From MED-G116 sp038107835 (lineage in GTDB: Bacteria; Pseudomonadota; Alphaproteobacteria; Puniceispirillales; Puniceispirillaceae), in NCBI GenBank assembly GCA_038107835.1, contig JAYNHH010000021.1:1-42896 (forward strand): DNA of 42,896 nucleotides, given 5' to 3'. The first letter of the stretch is position 1. Every line of letters begins with the position of its first letter. The translations under genes and the position numbers were made by a program. Below, piece by piece: positions 16,854 to 24,814 of this stretch. The notes under the pieces were generated by a model. It saw only the letters and a program-made list of their open reading frames with translations, did no database searches and had not been told where the DNA came from.

Positions 16854-17657
16854 ATGGCAGATTTACTTGTAAAACCGGCAAGCGGAGCTGTGGTGCATGA
16901 CATTACGCCGCAAAGTGCGGGCTGGGGGCATGTCGGGTTTGGCTTGCATGATCTGGCGGCCGGTGGTGTCATTGACGGCAGTGGTGACGGCAATGAACTA
17001 TGTATCGTACTGCTGAGCGGAGCTGTCTCGGTCAGCGCTGGTGATGTTGATTTTGGCCATATTCAGGGTCGCGAGTCAGTCTTTGACGGGGTGCCGGCGC
17101 ATGCTTTCTATGTGCCTATGCAGACTACCTGGAAGGTGGAGGCGACAACGGCTTCGGAGGTTGCCATCTGCCGTGCACCGGGAATAGATGGTGTTCATCC
17201 GCCGCGCCATATAACGCCAGATTCCATGTCTCTGGAAACCCGGGGCAGCGGTGCAAACACCCGACATGTCTGCAATATCCTGCCGGAGACTGAGCCTGCC
17301 GATAGTCTGTTGGTAGTTGAGGTGATCACACCATCCGGCAATTGGTCCTCCTATCCGCCGCATAAACATGACACTGATGATCTGCCGCATGAGTCCTATC
17401 TGGAGGAAACATATTACCACCGGATAAACCCCTCGCAGGGCTATGTTATGCATCGTGTCTACAATGATGACCGAAGTCTCAATGAATCTATGGCGGCGTA
17501 TGACAGATCTGTAGTGCTTGTGCCGCAAGGTTATCACCCCGTCGGTGTCCCGCATGGTTATGAGAGCTACTATCTGAACGTCATGGCGGGGCCTAAACGT
17601 ATTTGGAAATTTCGGAACGATCCGGCGCATGACTGGATTATGAACTGGAAAGGCTAA
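16854..17657 (+). CDS. iolB: 5-deoxy-glucuronate isomerase, copy 1
   Basis: 267 residues, bicupin isomerase converting 5-deoxy-D-glucuronate to 2-deoxy-5-keto-D-gluconate. ATG at 16854 has GGGGG seven bases upstream; the in-frame ATG at 16848 directly abuts that run and is unlikely. PPHKHD (H170, H172) followed by the YLEETYYHR segment and a later GYHPVGVPHGYESYYLNVMAG block are IolB hallmarks and give the metal ligands. It lies between iolD and a PhyH-type oxygenase that starts 5 bases later. A second IolB-type gene lies 3.7 kb downstream. Confidence 0.93.
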   Translation: MADLLVKPASGAVVHDITPQSAGWGHVGFGLHDLAAGGVIDGSGDGNELCIVLLSGAVSVSAGDVDFGHIQGRESVFDGVPAHAFYVPMQTTWKVEATTASEVAICRAPGIDGVHPPRHITPDSMSLETRGSGANTRHVCNILPETEPADSLLVVEVITPSGNWSSYPPHKHDTDDLPHESYLEETYYHRINPSQGYVMHRVYNDDRSLNESMAAYDRSVVLVPQGYHPVGVPHGYESYYLNVMAGPKRIWKFRNDPAHDWIMNWKG

Positions 17658-17662
17658 CGCGA

Positions 17663-18493
17663 ATGCGAACAATTAGTGACAGGGATTGCGAAACGGCAAT
17701 CGATGATTTGCTTAATGGTCCAGGCTATCATCTGTTTGAGAGCGTTTTTGACGAGGCGGAGATTGCTGAGGCCAACCGCATCATCAACCATCATTCTGAC
17801 GCTGCGCAGGCAGCAACGCATTTTCATGGTGAGCATGCTGACAAGATTCATCTGCAACGCCGCGTCTGGAATTTGCTCAACAAGGGACAGATTTTCGTTG
17901 ATATGGTCCAGCATGATGCTGTGATGAGGGTGTTTGGGAAGATACTCGGCAAGCAGTTCATCCTTGGTTCATTTGCAGCAAATCGCCTCTTGCCGGGGGC
18001 ACCGGGACAGGAGCCGCATGTCGATTATCCCTATTGGGACATGCATGATCTTGATGAATTTCCAGCAGGCATCAATGCTGGCTTTCACATGAATTGCCAG
18101 TCGCTGATCAGCCTGCATGAATTCACTGCCGAGAATGGAGCGACCGCCATCGTTCCCAATTCCCAGAAAACAGGCATCTATCCCTCGAAAGAGGCTTTTG
18201 ACGACGCCCTTATTCAGTTGTCCTGTCCCCCTGGCAGCCTGTTGCTGTTCACAGGCCTTGTTTGGCATTGCTCAATGCCCAATAACAGTGATGGAGAGCG
18301 CACCTCTGTTCTGGGCCAGTATCTGCCGAAATTTGTCAAGCCCATGGAGGATCTTAAACGGGGTGTTGCCACGCATGTCGTCGAGGCGGCATCGCCGGCG
18401 CTTCATCAACTCCTTGGCACGAATCTGCGTTATCCGGAATTTCTGGAGGAGGCCGCTGCTGGCAATGCGGAAGGCAAATCAGCCGCTGAGTAA
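17663..18493 (+). CDS. phytanoyl-CoA dioxygenase family (Fe(II)/2-oxoglutarate) oxygenase 1
   Basis: 276 residues, PhyH-type double-stranded beta-helix. Predicted iron ligands are H119 and D121 in PHVDYP and H202 in VWHCSMPN. R213 is a candidate for binding the 2-oxoglutarate carboxylate. All catalytic positions are kept. Such enzymes hydroxylate or oxidatively demethylate small molecules. It is embedded in the inositol operon between iolB and iolE, 5 bases after iolB, so co-translation is likely. No PhyH enzyme belongs to the standard inositol pathway. I infer a step on a substituted cyclitol; the substrate is unknown. Confidence 0.85.
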   Translation: MRTISDRDCETAIDDLLNGPGYHLFESVFDEAEIAEANRIINHHSDAAQAATHFHGEHADKIHLQRRVWNLLNKGQIFVDMVQHDAVMRVFGKILGKQFILGSFAANRLLPGAPGQEPHVDYPYWDMHDLDEFPAGINAGFHMNCQSLISLHEFTAENGATAIVPNSQKTGIYPSKEAFDDALIQLSCPPGSLLLFTGLVWHCSMPNNSDGERTSVLGQYLPKFVKPMEDLKRGVATHVVEAASPALHQLLGTNLRYPEFLEEAAAGNAEGKSAAE

Positions 18494-18542
18494 AGCCTAT
18501 CCCCCGTTTCAAATTGATCTCTGTTATTTTGGGAATGTTTAA

Positions 18543-19442
18543 ATGAAAATTCGTCTTGGCATGTCGCCTATTTCATGGAGCAATGATGACCTGCCACAGT
18601 TGGGCGGCGAGACACCGCTGGAGGTGTGTCTTGCAGAAACGAGACAGGCCGGCTTTACCGGTACGGAAAACGGCGGCAAATTCCCAACCGAGGCTGGTGC
18701 GCTGAAGTCTGTGCTGGACAATCATGATCTGGCGCTGGTCTCTGGGTGGTATTCGGGAACCATCATCAATAATGAGCTTTCTGCCGAGATCGAACAGATC
18801 ACGCCTCAGCTGACCTTGTTCCGCGATGTTGGCGCCCCGGTCATTGTCTATGGGGAAACCTATGAGACAGTGCAGAACAGGCAGGAACGGCCACTCGCCA
18901 GCCGACCGAAGCTGGCTGATTTTGACGTTGTCGCCTATGGGCGCAGACTGACGGCGCTTGCAGAGCATTGTGCGGATTTCGGCGTGCCATTGACCTTCCA
19001 TCATCATATGGGTACCGCAGTGGAAAGTGAGGCTGAGCTTGACCAGTTGATGAACCACACAGGTGAGGCAGTGAATCTGCTGCTGGATACCGGCCATCTG
19101 CTGTTTGCCGGTGGCGATAATGCGGCAGTGATCACAAAGCATGGCCCACGCATCAATCATGTTCACACGAAGGACATCAGAAAGGACGTTCTGGCGTCCA
19201 TCGACAAACAGTCACGCTCCTTTCTCGATTGCGTTCTTGATGGTGTTTTCACTGTCCCCGGAGACGGAATGATCGATTATGATGATATCATGCGCCGTCT
19301 TGCGGACGTTGGGTATGAGGGATGGGTGATAATCGAGGCTGAGCAGGACCCGATCAGGGCGAACCCTCTCGAATATGCGAAGCTCGGATATAATGCACTT
19401 GTTGATTCGGCGTCAAAGGCAGGATTTGAGATAATCGACTAG
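18543..19442 (+). CDS. iolE: inosose dehydratase (2-keto-myo-inositol dehydratase)
   Basis: 299 residues, the normal length. It removes water from 2-keto-myo-inositol to give the cyclohexane-dione used by IolD. The N-terminal SPISWSNDDLP block, the FTGTENGGKFP segment, TFHHHMGTAVES, LLLDTGHLLFAGGD and NHVHTKDIR are all IolE signatures and bring in the Glu, Asp and His metal ligands of this TIM barrel. ATG follows GGGAA at about 8 bases. It sits between the two PhyH-type oxygenase genes. Confidence 0.95.
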   Translation: MKIRLGMSPISWSNDDLPQLGGETPLEVCLAETRQAGFTGTENGGKFPTEAGALKSVLDNHDLALVSGWYSGTIINNELSAEIEQITPQLTLFRDVGAPVIVYGETYETVQNRQERPLASRPKLADFDVVAYGRRLTALAEHCADFGVPLTFHHHMGTAVESEAELDQLMNHTGEAVNLLLDTGHLLFAGGDNAAVITKHGPRINHVHTKDIRKDVLASIDKQSRSFLDCVLDGVFTVPGDGMIDYDDIMRRLADVGYEGWVIIEAEQDPIRANPLEYAKLGYNALVDSASKAGFEIID

Positions 19443-19467
19443 CAGGGTGCAAAACAGGAGGGAGATG

Positions 19468-20358
19468 ATGGGTACCGCGGATCGTTGGGTAAAGACCAAG
19501 ACAGATTATGATCGTAACGGATTTGTCGTCATCCCTGATATGCTGTCACAGGACGATTGTGACAGGCTGTTGGTTGAGGCTGCCGAGATTGGCCGGGGCA
19601 ACCGTGGTGCGGTGCGCGGCATTGCAAAGCTGCCTGACAATCTTGACGATACAGAGGTATTGTCACGGTACCTGACCGTCCAGTTTCCACACAAGGCGTC
19701 TGAGCTGATCCGTGATGAATTCATTGCGCATCCGGCGATCGCGAAAGCGCTGTCACATCTGATTGGCCCGAATGTCAAATGCATGCAATCAATGCTGTTC
19801 ATCAAACCATCTGGAAAGCCAGGTCAGGCATGGCATCAGGACGAACATTTCATCCCGACACGTGACCGCTCGCTGGCGGGAGTCTGGCTGGCGCTTGATG
19901 ACGCCACGATAGAAAATGGCTGCCTATGGGTCAGGCCGGGCAGCCATGCAGATGGTGTGATCTATGACACTGCCCCACATGGGTCTGCCGACTTTGACAG
20001 CGGCAATCACCTGACCGGCACTCCGGATGATGCGGACATGGGTATCCCGGTTGAGGTCAAACGTGGGACAGCGGTGATCTTCAATGGCTACCTGCATCAC
20101 CGAAGCCTGCCAAACAGGGCGCCGGCAGGCACGTTCCGCCGGGCGTTGGTCAACCATTACATGAGTGCGAATTCAATGCTGCCCTGGGATTGGGATGGGC
20201 GTATTCCCCCAACCCGTGATATGCGTGATATTGTCATGGTATGCGGTAATGATCCCTACAGCTGGAAGGGTGTTGATGATATCACCTACGCCTTCTTGCG
20301 TGCTGAAACGGCCGATCTGGATGATCCCAATCATGATGCCACCAAGAAGATCTTTTAA
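19468..20358 (+). CDS. phytanoyl-CoA dioxygenase family (Fe(II)/2-oxoglutarate) oxygenase 2
   Basis: 296 residues. ATG at 19468 is chosen over the adjacent ATG at 19465 because AGGAGGGAG is then better spaced. Predicted iron ligands are H123 and D125 in AWHQDEHF and H211 in HHRSLPN; an Arg near 224-225 would hold 2-oxoglutarate. WVRPGSH at 154-160 is a typical PhyH turn. It is not a recent duplicate of oxygenase 1: motifs align but most residues differ. The stop codon overlaps the ATG of the following kinase by one base, so this gene is coupled to the second kinase/IolB pair. Substrate unknown. Confidence 0.85.
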   Translation: MGTADRWVKTKTDYDRNGFVVIPDMLSQDDCDRLLVEAAEIGRGNRGAVRGIAKLPDNLDDTEVLSRYLTVQFPHKASELIRDEFIAHPAIAKALSHLIGPNVKCMQSMLFIKPSGKPGQAWHQDEHFIPTRDRSLAGVWLALDDATIENGCLWVRPGSHADGVIYDTAPHGSADFDSGNHLTGTPDDADMGIPVEVKRGTAVIFNGYLHHRSLPNRAPAGTFRRALVNHYMSANSMLPWDWDGRIPPTRDMRDIVMVCGNDPYSWKGVDDITYAFLRAETADLDDPNHDATKKIF

Positions 20359-21362
20359 TGGATCGTCACCTGTCCTCACCTGACGTCATCGCCAGCCTCC
20401 AACAGGGGCGCTTCCTCGTTGTTGGTCGTGCTGGCATGGATCTCTATCCCGAGCCAGCAGGCACAAGGATCACTGAGGCTTTGTCCTTCGTCGCCGATCT
20501 GGGTGGTTCGGCGGGGAATATCGCTGTCGCGATTGCCCGCCATGGGAAAGCGGCGTGTCTTGTATCGGTTCTCAGTGATGATGCGGTTGGCCGTTTTGTT
20601 GCCTCAAAACTGTCGCATTATGGTGTGGCAACAGATCATCTTCATTTCACTGATGAGCCGATGACCCGCAGCTCACTGGCGATTGCCGAGAGCCGGCCCG
20701 ATGACGCAGATGTCGTTATTTACCGCAACAACACCAGTGACATGCGCCTGTCCCAAGCCCATGTGTCACAGATTGATTTTGACGGGGTTGCGGCCGTTGT
20801 TCTGACAGGCACAGCGCTGTCAGATAGTCCATCTGATCAAGCGCTGATGGCTATTACCAAGGCCGCGCGGCAGGCGGGTACACCGGTGATTTTGGATGTT
20901 GATTACCGTGTCAGCGCGTGGCCATCTTCAGCTGTAGCGGCTGAAAGAACGCTGAATTTTGCGCGAAATTGTGACATGATTGTTGGCAATGATGAGGAGT
21001 TTGCTCTGCTCGCCACGAGTACAGAAAGTTCCGGTGCGGATGGCTTCACCCTTGCCCGCGAGATGGCGGTAAAGGGGCAGATTATCCTTTACAAGCAGGG
21101 ACTGGAAGGGTGCCGTCTATTGCTGGGGGACAATGTTCAGCAATTCGGCATTTTTCCAGTTGAACTGGCCAAGCCATTTGGATCAGGCGATGCGTTTTTG
21201 GGAACATTGCTTGCGCGGCTGCAGGATGGCCTCAGTCTTGAAGCAGCAATCCGGGAAGGATCGGCGGCGGCGGCCTTTGTGGTGAGCAAAACTGGCTGCG
21301 CCTCTGCGATGCCTGACACGGATGAACTCGCCAGTTTCATGGCTGGCTATGAAGCCCTCTGA
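20358..21362 (+). CDS. PfkB family carbohydrate kinase, second IolC-like kinase
   Basis: 334 residues, one PfkB domain without the DUF2090 part. The N-terminal GRAGMDLYPEP and LGGSAGNIAVA blocks resemble those of IolC. The catalytic loop reads GSGD at 275-278 instead of GAGD, and the aspartate base D278 is kept. IolC-like features such as YRNNTSDM and DVDYRVSAW are present, so the substrate is probably a 2-deoxy-5-keto-gluconate-like acid. The start overlaps the stop of oxygenase 2 (TAATG). It is followed 45 bases later by a second IolB, forming a kinase/isomerase pair parallel to iolC/iolB. Confidence 0.85.
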   Translation: MDRHLSSPDVIASLQQGRFLVVGRAGMDLYPEPAGTRITEALSFVADLGGSAGNIAVAIARHGKAACLVSVLSDDAVGRFVASKLSHYGVATDHLHFTDEPMTRSSLAIAESRPDDADVVIYRNNTSDMRLSQAHVSQIDFDGVAAVVLTGTALSDSPSDQALMAITKAARQAGTPVILDVDYRVSAWPSSAVAAERTLNFARNCDMIVGNDEEFALLATSTESSGADGFTLAREMAVKGQIILYKQGLEGCRLLLGDNVQQFGIFPVELAKPFGSGDAFLGTLLARLQDGLSLEAAIREGSAAAAFVVSKTGCASAMPDTDELASFMAGYEAL

Positions 21363-21407
21363 GTAGGGCGGCGGCCCACAGGACAGGAACCACCAGGAGA
21401 TCACATT

Positions 21408-22250
21408 ATGCATATTGCGCCTTTCATTAATCAGAACAAAGCCATCATTGATATGAACGATGCGCATGTGCCATTGACCTATTTCAACATTGTGAAATTG
21501 ATGCGTGGTGACCGTTTTCAATATGCAACACCGGGCTACGAGACCTGCATTGTTCCCGCAACCGGCCAGATTGATGTTGTTGTGGCCGACGTCACGGTTG
21601 AAAAGCTGGGGCTGCGGGGGGATGATGTGTGGGATGGCGAACCCGAGGGTCTCTATGTGCCGTCAGGGGTGACTGCCGAGATGATCTGTCTGACAGAGGC
21701 GGCAGAAATTTTTGTGGCAGGTGCCAAATTTGACCAGACGCTTACACCATTTGCCGTCCGCGCAGGCGATATTGACAAGGTGCAGTATGGCTCTGACGAA
21801 ACCAAGACGCACCGCAAGATAAAGCACATCCTTGGTCAGAAACAGGCCGATCAGGTTGGTCGGCTTCTTGTGTCCGAGCTGTTTACAGTGGGGCAAGGTG
21901 GCTGGTCAGGGTTCCCGCCACACAAACATGATACTGACCGCTTGCCCGATGAAACACGTCATGACGAGGTTTATAATTTCCGGTTCAGGCCCGACCATGG
22001 TTTTGGCATGCAGCTCCTGCAGCCATCAGACGGCAGCAGGGGCGAGGCATTTCATATCGTCGATGGATCTACCTTCGCCATTGAGGCTGGCTATCACCCC
22101 TGTGTGGTGGCTCCCGGCTATGAAATGTACTATTTCACCATTCTTGGTGGATTGAGCCAGCGTCCGCTTGTCCAGTACTTCCAGCCTGAACATGCGTGGC
22201 AGATCGAGACCATCCCGGGTATCAAGGACATGATTGCCAAATTCAAATAG
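21408..22250 (+). CDS. 5-deoxy-glucuronate isomerase-like protein, copy 2
   Basis: 280 residues. ATG follows CAGGAGATCAC. PPHKHD (H172, H174), E187 in DEVYNFRF and GYHPCVVAPGYEMYYFTILGG give the same metal-ligand layout as IolB copy 1. Outside these blocks the two proteins differ strongly and have different N-termini. It is therefore an old paralogue or a separately acquired copy, not a recent duplication. It is last in the plus-strand inositol series and pairs with the second PfkB kinase. A changed acid specificity is likely but not provable from sequence. Confidence 0.85.
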   Translation: MHIAPFINQNKAIIDMNDAHVPLTYFNIVKLMRGDRFQYATPGYETCIVPATGQIDVVVADVTVEKLGLRGDDVWDGEPEGLYVPSGVTAEMICLTEAAEIFVAGAKFDQTLTPFAVRAGDIDKVQYGSDETKTHRKIKHILGQKQADQVGRLLVSELFTVGQGGWSGFPPHKHDTDRLPDETRHDEVYNFRFRPDHGFGMQLLQPSDGSRGEAFHIVDGSTFAIEAGYHPCVVAPGYEMYYFTILGGLSQRPLVQYFQPEHAWQIETIPGIKDMIAKFK

Positions 22251-22298
22251 GCGCTGCGCTGACATTTGCACACCTCCGGCGCAGCTGATCGCTGCGGG

Positions 22299-22460
22299 CT
22301 ATTTGCAGGGCGCGCCGCAGGGTGCGCAGGCGTTGCCAATATCTGCAGGTGCGCCAGTCGAACGCATTGTGGGGCTTGTCAGATGATCAGCAATGATCAA
22401 CATGAAGAACAGCAGGAGGACTGTCAGGAAGAAAGGTTTTGGAAAGACAGGATGCGTCAT
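22299..22460 (-). CDS. small Cys-rich single-pass membrane protein in sulfur operon
   Basis: 53 residues. It starts 11 bases after the YeeE-type transporter stop on the same strand; a GGTGG lies just upstream of the ATG. Residues about 10-26 form one membrane segment. The tail after it is polar and ends in CAPCGAPCK with cysteines at 45, 48 and 52. I do not recognise a family. The position after a thiosulfate-type transporter and rhodanese suggests a role in sulfur handling, possibly a membrane-anchored sulfur or metal carrier. It is convergent with iolB copy 2 (48-base gap). Confidence 0.55.
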   Translation of the reverse strand: MTHPVFPKPFFLTVLLLFFMLIIADHLTSPTMRSTGAPADIGNACAPCGAPCK

Positions 22461-22471
22461 GACAACCACCG

Positions 22472-23599
22472 CTAGAAACCAAAATGGGGTCTGGCGCGAA
22501 CCCCGACCCAGGATCCAGCCAACGCCATGGCAAACCAGATCCAACCATGCAGGCTGCCCGATGCGGTGCCAGCCAGAAAAGCGCCGATGTTACAGCCAAA
22601 GGCCAGACGCGCGCCAATACCCATGAGCAGACCACCAATGGCTGCAGCCAGCAATTGCCTGCGATTGGGCCATGTCTGGCTGCGGAGTGAGCCGACGAAT
22701 GACGCCCAGAGGCCAGCCCCGATCAACATTCCGATATCCATCAACGAGCTGGTGTCAGCCAGCACCGAATGCGCCAGCGCCCGCGCTGGCCCGGGCCATT
22801 GCCAGAAATCATAGCCCGACAGATCAAAGCCAATGGCAGAAGCAAGTTTTGCGCCCCACAGGGTAAAGCCGAATGTCACGCCCCATGGATGCCCCGACAG
22901 GGCAAAGACCGCCCAGCACAGGCAGGCGATCATGCCACTTGCCACCAGGAGTTTGACGGGCATTTTCTCGCCCCGTCGATATCCGATATGCCAGAAGCAG
23001 AAGGCCGCAGCACCCAGCAACGCCAGATTGACACCGGTACGTTCCAGTGGCCCAAGCTCTGCACCGATCTGGACTGGTGGCAGTTGGCCCAACGCCAGTA
23101 TGTCCGGCAGGATCAGTGAGCCAATCAACGAACCCAGAACGAAAAAAGGCAGCGCCACAAGCATTCTCCCGGATCCGCCACCAAAGCTGAACAACACGCC
23201 TGAGCCACACCCATTGGCAAGCTGCATGCCGATGCCAAAAGCGAAAGCCCCAACAAACAGTGAGACTGAAATCGGCGCCAGTGAACCCGACGCGGTCAGG
23301 CCCCACAGATCTGCGGGAATGACAATCAGGGCGCACAGTGCGGCAAGCAGGAAATGTGCCGCCAAAGCCATGGTTTTTCCGGCAACAATGAAGTGCCGCC
23401 AGCCTGATGCGAAGCCATATTGAAAGGACAGAAAAACAGCCCCAAGGGCGGTGCCAAGCACGAGCAGGGCGACACCGCGCCCGCCGGTGTCAAGGCCCAC
23501 AAGACCAGCGATTGCGAGCCAGAAGAGTCCAAGCAGGACGAAAACCATTTTTTCACGATGCGGCAAGGCAAGGCTGTTCACCGATGTTTGGATGGTCAT
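22472..23599 (-). CDS. YeeE/YedE (TsuA-type) sulfur-compound transporter
   Basis: 375 residues, about ten membrane segments in two related halves. Each half carries the family signature with a membrane cysteine: C131 in QLANGCGSGVL and C336 in RLAFGCNIGAFL, both followed by SG-rich loops. In the thiosulfate transporter TsuA such cysteines relay thiosulfate through the membrane. The gene is 28 bases downstream of an exported rhodanese and 11 bases upstream of the small Cys-rich protein, giving a three-gene operon. The transported species (thiosulfate or a related sulfur form) is inferred from family and context. Confidence 0.88.
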   Translation of the reverse strand: MTIQTSVNSLALPHREKMVFVLLGLFWLAIAGLVGLDTGGRGVALLVLGTALGAVFLSFQYGFASGWRHFIVAGKTMALAAHFLLAALCALIVIPADLWGLTASGSLAPISVSLFVGAFAFGIGMQLANGCGSGVLFSFGGGSGRMLVALPFFVLGSLIGSLILPDILALGQLPPVQIGAELGPLERTGVNLALLGAAAFCFWHIGYRRGEKMPVKLLVASGMIACLCWAVFALSGHPWGVTFGFTLWGAKLASAIGFDLSGYDFWQWPGPARALAHSVLADTSSLMDIGMLIGAGLWASFVGSLRSQTWPNRRQLLAAAIGGLLMGIGARLAFGCNIGAFLAGTASGSLHGWIWFAMALAGSWVGVRARPHFGF

Positions 23600-23627
23600 G
23601 ATGATGTTCGTCCTGCGTTAAGGATGG

Positions 23628-24605
23628 TTAGCTGGATTTGAACAGATTGTCGAAGAATGCCTTGAACTGGTCAAGGTTGCTCAGATTGGTTGCCAGAGGG
23701 TTGGCAGCATCATCTGTCCATTCAACCATGGAGCCGTCATACAGCTCTACATTCTCGCGGCCCAGAACTTCTGACAGCACGAACCAGTTCGTAGCAGCCC
23801 AATGGCCGGTGTTGCAATAGCTGACGATCCGCTTAGCATCAATCTCGTCATAGATTGACGCCAGCTCGTCCACTGATTTCAGGCGGTTTTTACTATCATC
23901 ATAGGCATTGGCCTGAGAGAATAGCTTGGCACCAGGAATGTGACCAACGTCATTGGCCTTGGGGTGTTTCTTGTGGCCGTCAAACTGTTCCTGTGTGCGG
24001 CCATCAAGCAGCAATGCGCCACTCTGAGTGTCCACAATCTGCCGGACATCCTCTATCGCGATGTAGTCAGCTTGCTGGAAACTAGCGACAAAATTGCCTT
24101 TTTCCGGCGCGATTGGTGCGCCGCTGGCGATGTCATTCGGGTAAGCTGACTGCCAGGCTGCAAAGCCGCCATCAAGTATGGACACGGTCTCGTGACCAAA
24201 CACCTTGAAAGTCCAGTAGGCACGGGCGGCGCTGCCAAAATCGGTGGCATTGACGCCAGCAGGAACCAAAACAACGTGAGTGTCGCTGTTGACGCCCAAT
24301 TTGCGAGCCAACCCTTGAAACTGTTCTGCCGAGGGGAGCAGGCCAACAACCTCGTCGCGCCCCACTCTCCAACCATCCTTCAGATAATCGGAGTGGACAG
24401 ATCCGGGAATATGTCCTTCGAGCCAGGTCTCATAGGACCCACCATCAATTTTATTGCGAAGGTCAATGATACGAAGCTGCTCGTTTTCACCATTTTGTGC
24501 GAGCCATTCGGCATCAACAAGTGGTGACGGTGTGGCTGCGGCTGCAGCCGCGGTGAACCACAGCAGCGCGGCAAGGCTGCCGAGGAATGTGTGAAGGAAT
24601 TTCAT
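23628..24605 (-). CDS. exported rhodanese-type sulfurtransferase (two rhodanese domains)
   Basis: 325 residues. A signal peptide covers about 1-24 (MKF, hydrophobic, Ala-rich end), so it acts in the periplasm. Two rhodanese domains are seen: residues about 30-155 with no catalytic Cys, and about 180-300 with active-site loop CNTGHWA at 264-270. This arrangement matches SseA/thiosulfate sulfurtransferase enzymes, which move sulfane sulfur from thiosulfate or mercaptopyruvate to a thiol acceptor. It is the first gene of the sulfur operon and probably prepares or consumes the substrate of the YeeE-type transporter. Confidence 0.9.
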   Translation of the reverse strand: MKFLHTFLGSLAALLWFTAAAAAATPSPLVDAEWLAQNGENEQLRIIDLRNKIDGGSYETWLEGHIPGSVHSDYLKDGWRVGRDEVVGLLPSAEQFQGLARKLGVNSDTHVVLVPAGVNATDFGSAARAYWTFKVFGHETVSILDGGFAAWQSAYPNDIASGAPIAPEKGNFVASFQQADYIAIEDVRQIVDTQSGALLLDGRTQEQFDGHKKHPKANDVGHIPGAKLFSQANAYDDSKNRLKSVDELASIYDEIDAKRIVSYCNTGHWAATNWFVLSEVLGRENVELYDGSMVEWTDDAANPLATNLSNLDQFKAFFDNLFKSS

Positions 24606-24814
24606 CTTTGATCTCCATGATGCGTTGCTGACACCCTGTCTGCAGCGCCTTTCGTTTGTGACATTGCTTTATTTAGTATTTTATTCTATCAGATGGAATA
24701 TCTACGCAGCATAAGGCAAAAAATATCTAATTTTGGGAATGTTAATAGAATTTGATCTTGGACAAGTGCGTATTTTTGGAATGCGGCTTGAGGTCGATTT
24801 AAATCAATATCACC

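Noticed and set aside
17663..20358. The two PhyH-type oxygenases as a recent tandem duplication
   Set aside because: Only the iron-ligand motifs align; flanking sequence, length and N-termini differ throughout.
24796..24805. GATTTAAATC palindrome downstream of the AraC-type gene
   Set aside because: A 10-base AT-rich palindrome is expected by chance at this size, and its place after a stop codon gives no function.
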